Part shown: piece after piece, positions 1 to 6,448 of the stretch | Numbering within the stretch: the stretch's first letter is position 1 | How the letters are laid out: every line of letters starts with the position of its first letter | Assembly (NCBI GenBank): GCA_902782965.1 | Contig: CACZPG010000259.1 | Location: 1 to 10,417, forward strand | Reading direction: 5' to 3' | From: an uncultured Lachnospiraceae bacterium | GTDB lineage: Bacteria; Bacillota; Clostridia; Lachnospirales; Lachnospiraceae | DNA length: 10,417 nt | Notes under the pieces: generated by a model | The model's database searches: none | Told to the model about the DNA's origin: nothing | Seen by the model: the letters and a program-made list of their open reading frames with translations, nothing else | Made by a program: the position numbers and the translations under genes

Positions 1-597
1 GGCATCAGTTCCAAGTAGTGTTATATATCCTTTTCTTATAAGTTTCCTGCACCAGCGTTTATTCTCGTTCAAAAAACCGCCTTCGACGCTGGATATATTC
101 ATTTGGAGCAGACAACCCTTATCAATGAGCTCCTGCGCCCTGTCAAACCTGCCTTCTAAAGCATGATACCTTTCGACATGAGCTATTATTGGCCAGAATC
201 TCGCGGCTGTCATCTCATCTACAGAATGAGCAATCTCAGTATAAGGGGTTCTGATATTATATTCAACCAGAATATATTTCGTCCCATTAATGGTATGAAT
301 ATCTCCCTCACGAAGTCTGGTAACTATTCCTTCTTCATAAAGAATCTCATTTCCCAGATAGATATTCAAATCAGGATATTTATCTGTTTCAGCAATTTCT
401 TTCTTCAAATTTTCAAATTTTTCAGAAAGTTCCTGAAAGGAATAATTATTTCTGCCAAGGATATAATGAGGAGTAAGAATAATGTCCCGAGTTCCCTCTT
501 CATATGCTATATCAAGCATATCCATTGACATTTCCATATTTTGGGAACCATCATCAACGCCAGGAAGAATATGAGTATGAATATCAAAGAGGCGCAT
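1..597 (-). CDS. CpsB/YwqE-type PHP-family protein-tyrosine phosphatase, 3' end outside window
   Basis: The first 199 residues of a metal-dependent phosphatase of the PHP superfamily. Family members (CpsB, YwqE) dephosphorylate the tyrosine kinases that control capsule and exopolysaccharide synthesis in Gram-positive bacteria. Visible motifs are DIHTHILPGVDDGS at residues 5-18 (H7 and H9 as metal ligands), TPHY at 42-45, LGNE at 81-84, PIIAHVERY at 136-144, and GTDA at the window edge, where the family has a G-S/T-D-A-H motif. The family is usually about 240-260 residues, so roughly 50 are missing here. The start at 597 is supported by GAAAGG nine bases upstream (607-612). The gap to the preceding membrane-protein gene is only 60 bp with no convincing terminator, so read-through is possible. 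No Wzz-like or CpsD kinase gene is visible; they could lie to the left. The family assignment is firm; the kinase-phosphatase role is by family analogy. Confidence 0.9.
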   Translation of the reverse strand, partial: MRLFDIHTHILPGVDDGSQNMEMSMDMLDIAYEEGTRDIILTPHYILGRNNYSFQELSEKFENLKKEIAETDKYPDLNIYLGNEILYEEGIVTRLREGDIHTINGTKYILVEYNIRTPYTEIAHSVDEMTAARFWPIIAHVERYHALEGRFDRAQELIDKGCLLQMNISSVEGGFLNENKRWCRKLIRKGYITLLGTDA

Positions 598-613
598 ATT
601 TTTCAGCCTTTCA

Positions 614-632
614 AACTATATATTATATAGTT
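614..632. promoter_or_regulatory. AT-rich perfect palindrome with possible -10 box upstream of the phosphatase gene
   Basis: AACTATATA and TATATAGTT form nine-base arms around one central base. On the minus strand the palindrome contains TATAAT at 627-622, which could be a -10 box for the phosphatase gene with a start near 615. No good -35 is present, and the ribosome binding site would lie only a few bases from the 5' end of such a transcript. It could equally be a weak hairpin after the upstream membrane-protein gene. The palindrome is certain; its function is a guess. Confidence 0.35.
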
Positions 633-657
633 ATAATAAATTATTTAAAAAATTATA

Positions 658-2094
658 TTATCTATCTCTTCTCATCGACTTGTACAGTCCCACAAGACTA
701 AGTCCAATCACAACGCACAGAAGTCCGATAATAATAAAGATTTTAATTATATAATCCATCTGATCCTGTAGAAAATTAAACAGATAACCCGGTTCTACCG
801 AGAATAGTCTGTCAATTCTGAATACAGACAGAAGAATTGCAAATGCAAATGTAACTGCTGCCCCTATAAAAGTTGAAACCGAAATAGACATTACACCACG
901 GTCTCTTCGGAGATCCATAAATATATTACAGATAACTGCAATTATAAATGCAAGAAGTGAACAGATAAATCCTATGATAATGCTGTCAGTTACGTCCAGC
1001 TGGATACGTTTAATATAGGGAGCAATACTGTCATCGGATATTTCCTGGTTTGTATCATATCCTTTTCCAAAAGTACTGTTAATAGATACTTTTTCTTTGA
1101 CTATATATTCATCATAAGATAATACTTCTGAAGGCGCTTCTGTAGCTGTTTCAGTAGCAGCTTCTGTAAACATGTCATAGGTTCTTTCGGTAGTTTCACC
1201 GATGTATCTTGTATAAGCATATCTGAAATATCCGCTATTCTGAATATTAGTCATTATTCTGTTATTATTAAAGAAACCTATACTGAAGGCGATAATAAAA
1301 CAAATAAGAGAAATAGCTATAGCTGAAGTTACTGTCAGAATTGTACGACATATCTTACGGATTCGCCTTCTCTTATGATGGCCTTTGCGTGGTTTCTTTC
1401 TTTCCTGAGATTTGAATCTCATGCATTTACTAAAATACAGAAAAATAAATACAAGGATATTAATAACTATAAGTGAAATACCCAGTATTGATATCAGATA
1501 TGTATATGCCCGAGGAACTATTCTGTCATTCTTAAAAAACTGATAATCACCATTATCTGTAGAAACCATTATGCTGTCATCATTTACATATATTGATGCA
1601 TCAGTTGCAGTTGCAGAAGCAGAATTATTACTATATTTCTGTCTCTCTTTATAATTCTTGTCAATCTCATCAAGCATTTCAGAAACTTCTTTGTCACTGG
1701 CTTCCTTAGCGGTTTCTTTGGCAGCCTGACTTGAAGTATCCGGAGTACTGACCTTATCAAGGTCAACATTATTATCCTCAGGAGACTTTACTTCATATAC
1801 ATATCCGGAATCAATGCCTTCCTTGACATTACTGTATATATAGCTAATTGCTGAATCAGCCTGATCCTTGGAAAGATCAGTACCATCATCATTTAGATAG
1901 GAATACAATTCATTGATATAGCTGGAATGAGCTTTATAGGTTTTTCCTTTATATGTAAAAGTACCGCTGGCAACTCCAATAACCCTGGCTTCATCCGAAT
2001 TGATATTACCTGCAAAAGTCACATTGGCGTAACACATAGTGACAAGGATAGTCACAACGAATAATATATTTAATTTATAAAAATATTTATTCAT
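658..2094 (-). CDS. Exported five-span membrane protein of unknown function
   Basis: A 478-residue protein I do not recognise. Residues 1-28 look like a signal peptide (hydrophobic 8-22, likely cleavage after TFA). An outside domain (29-196) begins with a compact stretch that includes GTFTYKGKTYKAHSSYINEL and a helix-rich part up to about residue 100. A polar Ala/Thr/Ser-rich helical linker follows at about 118-166. Membrane spans are near 197-221, 250-275, 371-393, 402-424 and 448-471. The 225-249 loop is very basic (KKPRKGHHKRRRIRK), as are the loop after span 3 (DLRRDR) and the C-terminus (KSMRRDR). These basic stretches put the three segments in the cytoplasm, giving a consistent topology. 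The 276-370 outside loop carries an acidic Thr/Glu/Ala tract (TEAATETATEAPSE). There are no catalytic motifs. The start at 2094 is backed by a repeated AAGGAT at 2110-2099. It may be a sensor, a transport accessory or an envelope structural protein. Confidence 0.85.
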   Translation of the reverse strand: MNKYFYKLNILFVVTILVTMCYANVTFAGNINSDEARVIGVASGTFTYKGKTYKAHSSYINELYSYLNDDGTDLSKDQADSAISYIYSNVKEGIDSGYVYEVKSPEDNNVDLDKVSTPDTSSQAAKETAKEASDKEVSEMLDEIDKNYKERQKYSNNSASATATDASIYVNDDSIMVSTDNGDYQFFKNDRIVPRAYTYLISILGISLIVINILVFIFLYFSKCMRFKSQERKKPRKGHHKRRRIRKICRTILTVTSAIAISLICFIIAFSIGFFNNNRIMTNIQNSGYFRYAYTRYIGETTERTYDMFTEAATETATEAPSEVLSYDEYIVKEKVSINSTFGKGYDTNQEISDDSIAPYIKRIQLDVTDSIIIGFICSLLAFIIAVICNIFMDLRRDRGVMSISVSTFIGAAVTFAFAILLSVFRIDRLFSVEPGYLFNFLQDQMDYIIKIFIIIGLLCVVIGLSLVGLYKSMRRDR

Positions 2095-2122
2095 AACAAT
2101 CCTTATCCTTATTACGTAGATA

Positions 2123-2152
2123 AAGCTGCTAAGTCATCCGGCTTAACAGCTT
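2123..2152 (-). other. Intergenic hairpin between two exported-protein genes, terminator-like but without a U-tract
   Basis: Arms 2123-2133 and 2142-2152 form an 11-bp stem with an 8-base loop. In the minus-strand transcript the single non-Watson-Crick position is a G-U pair, while in a plus-strand transcript it would be an A-C mismatch. The structure therefore fits minus-strand RNA better. It lies in the gap between the lysine-rich gene and the membrane-protein gene, about 13 bases before the latter's ribosome binding site. The bases after the stem (TATCTACG) are not a U-run, so efficient intrinsic termination is unlikely. Partial termination, 3'-end protection after processing, or a leader structure are alternatives. 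Confidence 0.5.
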
Positions 2153-2190
2153 AAATCCACAAAATAAATAATTTAATTCAAATTTTGATA

Positions 2191-2847
2191 TTACTTAGCA
2201 AGTGTAGCAGTCTTAGCTTTAACAACCTTAACAGCCTTTACAACACCTGCGTTCTTAAGATTCTTAACGAACTTAGCATTCTTTCTGTTCTTTGCAAGAT
2301 AGAGTTTTCCGTTCTTAAGATAACCTGAGAAAGCCTTACCATTACCATTGAAAGTAATCTTATTCTTCTTAGAAATCTTAAGATCTGTAAATGTAGCATC
2401 TCCAACTGAGATTGAATAGCCATACTTACTTCCCTTCTTAGCAAGAGCTGATAAAGAAAGAACCTTCTTTACGTTAACAGAAACTGTAACGCTTGTAGCC
2501 TTACCCTTGTTAGCAGCGATGAAATCTGTAAGAGCCTGATCATTAACCTGAATACTTCCCTTACCCTGCTTGCCAACCTTCTTAGCTGTATACTCTTTCT
2601 TATTTACTGTAACAATAAATGTTGAACCCTTCTTAAGCATGTTGTTAAGTACAGTAGAAAGCTGTGAAGCTGCTGCTGTTCTGTCTGCTTCAGAAATAGT
2701 AAATGTTACATCAGAATTAGTATCAGCAAATGTAAGTCTTGTGTACTTTGCTTTCTTTGCTGCTGCATCAGTTCCGAATCCAGGAACGATTGCTACACCA
2801 AATACTAAGATAACTGCGAGTAGTAAACTGAGAATTCTCTTTTTCAT
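2191..2847 (-). CDS. Secreted, strongly basic lysine-rich protein of unknown function
   Basis: A 218-residue protein I do not recognise. Residues 1-30 are a clear signal peptide: MKKR, a hydrophobic core LSLLLAVILVFGVAIV, then GTDAAA before KKAK. It has 37 lysines but only four arginines and no cysteine or tryptophan. The mature part carries about 29 net positive charges. Residues 40-128 alternate likely beta strands and helices (LTFADTNSDVTFTISEADRT; ATSVTVSVNVKK). Residues 140-190 are rich in Gly/Asn/Lys (KNKITFNGNGKAFSGYLKNG), and the C-terminus is a repetitive Val/Lys/Ala tail. There is no LPXTG sorting motif, lipobox or membrane span, so it should be released or held to the anionic wall by charge. 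The start is supported by AAGGGAGG at 2868-2861, although the 13-base spacing is long, and by a promoter at 2919-2891. It diverges from carB. An abundant cell-surface protein is a reasonable inference; function is unknown. Confidence 0.85.
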   Translation of the reverse strand: MKKRILSLLLAVILVFGVAIVPGFGTDAAAKKAKYTRLTFADTNSDVTFTISEADRTAAASQLSTVLNNMLKKGSTFIVTVNKKEYTAKKVGKQGKGSIQVNDQALTDFIAANKGKATSVTVSVNVKKVLSLSALAKKGSKYGYSISVGDATFTDLKISKKNKITFNGNGKAFSGYLKNGKLYLAKNRKNAKFVKNLKNAGVVKAVKVVKAKTATLAK

Positions 2848-2890
2848 AATATACTCTCGTCCTCCCTTAAATGATATTTAAATCTTTTTA

Positions 2891-2919
2891 AGAGTACAAC
2901 ATTTAGTTGTATTTGTCAA
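2891..2919 (-). promoter_or_regulatory. Sigma-A-type promoter of the lysine-rich protein gene, with a dyad in its spacer
   Basis: On the minus strand a perfect -35 TTGACA (2919-2914) is followed by a 17-base spacer and a poor -10, TACTCT (2896-2891; three of six consensus bases). The dyad TACAAC-TAAAT-GTTGTA (2911-2895) fills most of the spacer and overlaps the first bases of the -10. A strong -35 with a weak -10 and a dyad between them suggests a regulated promoter. The predicted start is near 2884, giving a leader of about 37 bases. Confidence 0.55.
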
Positions 2920-3017
2920 TAAACAAATGGTTTATTTGTACAGTTTGCCCACATTAATATCAATATACTTACATTATTAAAAAATATAAATTTAATAAAG
3001 ATTTATTTTTTATTTTG

Positions 3018-3026
3018 TGTTATAGT
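3018..3026 (+). promoter_or_regulatory. Extended -10 promoter of carB
   Basis: TGTTATAGT at 3018-3026 is a TGn-extended -10 (TATAGT, five of six consensus bases). No recognisable -35 lies 16-18 bases upstream; the region there is AT-rich, which fits an extended -10 promoter. The start would be near 3033, leaving a leader of about 40 bases with room for neither a PyrR-type attenuator nor a classical riboswitch. Confidence 0.55.
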
Positions 3027-3034
3027 ATCTTCAA

Positions 3035-3049
3035 CTGGGCTCAGCCCGG
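3035..3049 (+). promoter_or_regulatory. GC-rich hairpin at the 5' end of the carB leader
   Basis: CTGGGC (3035-3040) pairs with GCCCGG (3044-3049) around a TCA loop. It is a six-pair stem with one G-U, standing out in AT-rich surroundings. It begins about two bases after the predicted transcription start and ends nine bases before AGGAGG. Its position suits a 5'-end stabiliser of the mRNA; it is too short and has no U-tract to act as a terminator. Confidence 0.45.
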
Positions 3050-3072
3050 GGATTACTTAGGAGGAATAGACT

Positions 3073-6000
3073 ATGTCACAAAGAACAGATATTCACAAGG
3101 TTCTGATAATCGGCTCCGGTCCTATTATAATAGGACAGGCTTGTGAGTTCGATTATTCAGGTACTCAGGCATGTAAGGCACTTAGAAGTCTTGGATATGA
3201 AATCGTCCTTGTCAACTCTAACCCTGCAACTATCATGACTGATCCAGAAATGGCCGATGTAACTTACATCGAACCACTCAATGTACGTCGTCTGGAAGCT
3301 ATTATTGCAAAAGAACGTCCTGATGCTCTTCTGCCAAATCTCGGCGGACAATCCGGACTGAATCTATGTGCCGAGCTTGCAGATGCCGGTGTACTTGATA
3401 AGTATAACGTAAAAGTTATAGGTGTACAGGTTGATGCCATCGAAAGAGGTGAGGATCGAATCGAATTCAAAAACACCATGAATTCGTTAGGTATCGAAGT
3501 TGCCCGTTCAGAAGTAGCTTATACAGTTGATGAAGCACTTAGTATTGCTGATGAACTGGGATATCCTGTTGTTTTGCGTCCGGCTTATACAATGGGTGGT
3601 GCCGGCGGCGGACTTGTATACAATAAAGAAGAATTACAGACAGTATGTGCAAGAGGTCTTAAAGCTTCTCTGGTTGGACAGGTTCTTGTTGAAGAATGTG
3701 TCAGCGGATGGGAAGAACTTGAGCTCGAAGTTGTTCGTGATAAAGATGGAAACATGATAACAGTCTGCTTTATCGAGAACATTGATCCTATGGGAGTTCA
3801 TACAGGTGATTCCTTCTGCTCTGCTCCAATGCTTACTATTTCTAAGGAAGTACAGGACAGACTTCAGAAACAGGCATATGCAATAGTTGATGCCATTCAG
3901 GTTATCGGAGGAACTAATGTTCAGTTCGCTCACGATCCTGTTACAGACCGAATCGTTGTAATTGAAATTAATCCTCGTACATCAAGAAGTTCTGCACTTG
4001 CTTCAAAAGCAACAGGCTTCCCTATCGCTCTTGTATCAGCTATGCTTGCTTCAGGACTTACACTCAGCGAGATCCCTTGCGGTAAATACGGAACACTTGA
4101 TAAATATGTTCCTGATGGAGATTATGTAGTTATCAAATTTGCCCGCTGGGCATTTGAGAAATTCAAAGGCGTTGAGGACAAACTTGGCACACAGATGCGT
4201 GCTGTCGGCGAAGTAATGTCCATAGGTAAGAATTATAAAGAAGCTTTCCAAAAAGCTATCAGATCCCTTGAGAAAGGCCGTTATGGTCTCGGTCATGTTA
4301 AGAACTTCAATGAAATGACTAAGGAACAGCTTCTCCAGGCTCTTATCACTCCTTCCAGCGAAAGACATTTCCAGATGTACGAAGCACTTAGAAAAGGCGC
4401 TACTGTCGAAGAAATATATGATATAACCAAGGTTAAAACATATTTCATCGAACAGATGAAAGAGCTTGTTGATGAGGAAGAAGCTCTTATCAGGAAGTAT
4501 GGTGCAAATTCAGATGATGACAATGCTGCAGGATCTGTTCCTTCTAATGAAGACCTGACACAGGCTAAGAAAGACGGGTTCTCAGATAAGTATCTCAGTG
4601 AAATACTCAGCGTATCTGAGGACAGCATTCGTGAAGCTCGTGAAGCTATCGGTGTTGTAGAAAACTGGCAGGGAGTTCATGTAAGTGGTACTCAGGATAG
4701 CGCATATTATTATTCAACATATTGTGATGTAGATAAGAATGAAATAAATACTGATAAGCCTAAAATCATGATTCTTGGTGGTGGTCCTAACCGTATCGGT
4801 CAGGGTATCGAATTCGACTACTGCTGCGTTCATGCTGCTAAGTCCCTCAAGAAACTCGGCTTTGAAACAATAATTGTCAACTGTAATCCTGAAACTGTTT
4901 CAACAGACTATGACACATCTGATAAGCTTTATTTCGAGCCACTTACACTTGAAGATGTACTTTCAATCTACAAGAAAGAAAAACCGGTTGGTGTTATAGC
5001 ACAGTTCGGTGGCCAGACTCCTCTTAATCTTGCTTCTGACCTTCAGAAGAACGGAGTTAAGATACTTGGTACTTCTCCAGAAGTTATTGATCTTGCAGAA
5101 GACAGAGACCTCTTCCGTGCTATGATGGATAAACTTGAAATCCCTATGCCTGAAGCAGGTATGGCTACTACTGTAGAGGAAGCTACTAAGATTGCCAATG
5201 AAATCGGTTATCCTGTTATGGTTCGTCCTTCATATGTTCTTGGAGGACGTGGAATGGAAGTCGTATACGATGATGAAAGTATGACAGGATATATGGAAGC
5301 AGCTGTAGGTGTTACTCCTGACAGACCAATCCTTATAGACAGATTCCTTCACCATGCAACAGAATGTGAAGCTGATGCAATCTCCGATGGAACACATGCT
5401 TATGTTCCTGCTGTTATGGAACATATCGAGCTTGCCGGTATTCATTCCGGAGATTCCGCTTGTATTATACCTTCTAAACACATCAGCGAAGAAAATCTCG
5501 CAACTATCAAAGAATACACTCGCAAGATAGCTGAAGAAATGCATGTAGTCGGACTGATGAATATGCAGTATGCTATTGAGGACGGTGTTGTATATGTTCT
5601 CGAGGCTAATCCAAGAGCATCACGTACAGTTCCACTTGTATCAAAAGTATGCGGTATAAGAATGGTTCCTCTTGCTACAGAGATAATCACCGCTGAGCTT
5701 ACCGGAAAGCCATCTCCTGTACCGGCACTTAAAGAAAGAAAGATTCCTTATTACGGAGTAAAGGAAGCTGTATTCCCATTCAACATGTTCCCTGAAGTTG
5801 ATCCTATTCTCGGACCTGAAATGAGATCCACAGGTGAAGTTCTCGGAATGTCACAGTCAGCCGGTGGAGCTTATTTCAAAGCTCAGGAAGCAGCAAAGGC
5901 AGAGATACCACTTGAAGGAACAGCTCTTATCTCTCTTAATTCCAATGAGAGACCTGAAGCTCCTGAAACAGCTCGTATCCTTCACGATAATGGCTTTAAG

Positions 6001-6330
6001 ATTATAGCTACAGGTAATACTTATGAAACTATTACCGCTGCCGGAATTCCTGCTGAGAAGGTAAAGAAGCTATATGAAGGAAGACCTAATATACTTGATC
6101 TTATTTCAAATGGAAATATTCAGCTGATAATCAATTCTCCTTCAGGAAAGGAATCAGTTCATGATGATGCCTACATCCGTAAGGCTGCTATCAAGTACAA
6201 GGTTCCATATATTACTACTATTGCTGCCGGTCATGCAGCAGCTGAAGGAATTGACCATATGAAGAAGAGACATCACGGTAATATACATTCACTTCAGGAA
6301 TGGCATACTTCAATCGAAGAAATTGATTAA
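3073..6330 (+). CDS. carB: Carbamoyl-phosphate synthase, large subunit
   Basis: Makes carbamoyl phosphate from bicarbonate, ATP and glutamine-derived ammonia, for pyrimidine and arginine synthesis, together with the glutaminase subunit CarA. The 1085 residues show the duplicated synthetase layout. The first half (about 1-405) has IIGSGPIIIGQACEFDYSGT at 12-31, the ATP-grasp glycine loop MGGAGGGL (174-181) and EINPRTSRSSALASKATG (298-315). The second half (about 563-945) has ILGGGPNRIGQGIEFDY (567-583), GGRGMEV (724-730) and EANPRASRTVPLVSK (844-858). The C-terminal MGS-like regulatory domain (about 946-1085) has IATGNT and NSPSGK (1021-1026). It is 10-20 residues longer than usual, with an acidic insertion near 478-492. 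AGGAGG at 3059-3064, eight bases before ATG, fixes the start. It has its own promoter and terminator and no carA neighbour, so the small subunit must be encoded elsewhere. The normally conserved VDTCA segment is replaced near 535-545. Confidence 0.98.
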   Translation: MSQRTDIHKVLIIGSGPIIIGQACEFDYSGTQACKALRSLGYEIVLVNSNPATIMTDPEMADVTYIEPLNVRRLEAIIAKERPDALLPNLGGQSGLNLCAELADAGVLDKYNVKVIGVQVDAIERGEDRIEFKNTMNSLGIEVARSEVAYTVDEALSIADELGYPVVLRPAYTMGGAGGGLVYNKEELQTVCARGLKASLVGQVLVEECVSGWEELELEVVRDKDGNMITVCFIENIDPMGVHTGDSFCSAPMLTISKEVQDRLQKQAYAIVDAIQVIGGTNVQFAHDPVTDRIVVIEINPRTSRSSALASKATGFPIALVSAMLASGLTLSEIPCGKYGTLDKYVPDGDYVVIKFARWAFEKFKGVEDKLGTQMRAVGEVMSIGKNYKEAFQKAIRSLEKGRYGLGHVKNFNEMTKEQLLQALITPSSERHFQMYEALRKGATVEEIYDITKVKTYFIEQMKELVDEEEALIRKYGANSDDDNAAGSVPSNEDLTQAKKDGFSDKYLSEILSVSEDSIREAREAIGVVENWQGVHVSGTQDSAYYYSTYCDVDKNEINTDKPKIMILGGGPNRIGQGIEFDYCCVHAAKSLKKLGFETIIVNCNPETVSTDYDTSDKLYFEPLTLEDVLSIYKKEKPVGVIAQFGGQTPLNLASDLQKNGVKILGTSPEVIDLAEDRDLFRAMMDKLEIPMPEAGMATTVEEATKIANEIGYPVMVRPSYVLGGRGMEVVYDDESMTGYMEAAVGVTPDRPILIDRFLHHATECEADAISDGTHAYVPAVMEHIELAGIHSGDSACIIPSKHISEENLATIKEYTRKIAEEMHVVGLMNMQYAIEDGVVYVLEANPRASRTVPLVSKVCGIRMVPLATEIITAELTGKPSPVPALKERKIPYYGVKEAVFPFNMFPEVDPILGPEMRSTGEVLGMSQSAGGAYFKAQEAAKAEIPLEGTALISLNSNERPEAPETARILHDNGFKIIATGNTYETITAAGIPAEKVKKLYEGRPNILDLISNGNIQLIINSPSGKESVHDDAYIRKAAIKYKVPYITTIAAGHAAAEGIDHMKKRHHGNIHSLQEWHTSIEEID

Positions 6331-6356
6331 AGATTTATCGAAATATAGCTTAACGT

Positions 6357-6390
6357 AAAAACACTGTGGATCAATCTCCACAGTGTTTTT
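6357..6390. terminator. Bidirectional intrinsic terminator between carB and the protease gene
   Basis: A perfect 10-bp stem, ACACTGTGGA (6361-6370) with TCCACAGTGT (6377-6386), has a six-base loop and is flanked by A-runs on the left and T-runs on the right. It therefore has a U-tract in both directions. It lies 26 bases after the carB stop and 58 bases beyond the stop of the convergent protease gene, and should end both transcripts. Confidence 0.93.
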
Positions 6391-6448
6391 TATAGTATTT
6401 ATTATTTAATATTATTTACTATTTAAATATTTGTTAAACAAACAATAA

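Noticed and set aside
163..528. 121-residue open frame on the plus strand
   Set aside because: It is antisense to the phosphatase gene, whose conserved motifs are in the minus-strand frame; no ribosome binding site was seen.
3031..3072. PyrR-type attenuator or riboswitch in the carB leader
   Set aside because: The leader is only about 40 bases with one six-pair stem, no anti-terminator pair and no U-tract.
4051..4628. Two overlapping minus-strand open frames inside carB
   Set aside because: They are shadows of the carB reading frame, which is conserved throughout this stretch.
6430..6442. Small palindrome TTTGTT-A-AACAAA near the 3' end of the protease gene
   Set aside because: It is short and AT-rich, lies just beyond the stop codon, and the neighbouring bidirectional terminator already explains 3'-end formation.
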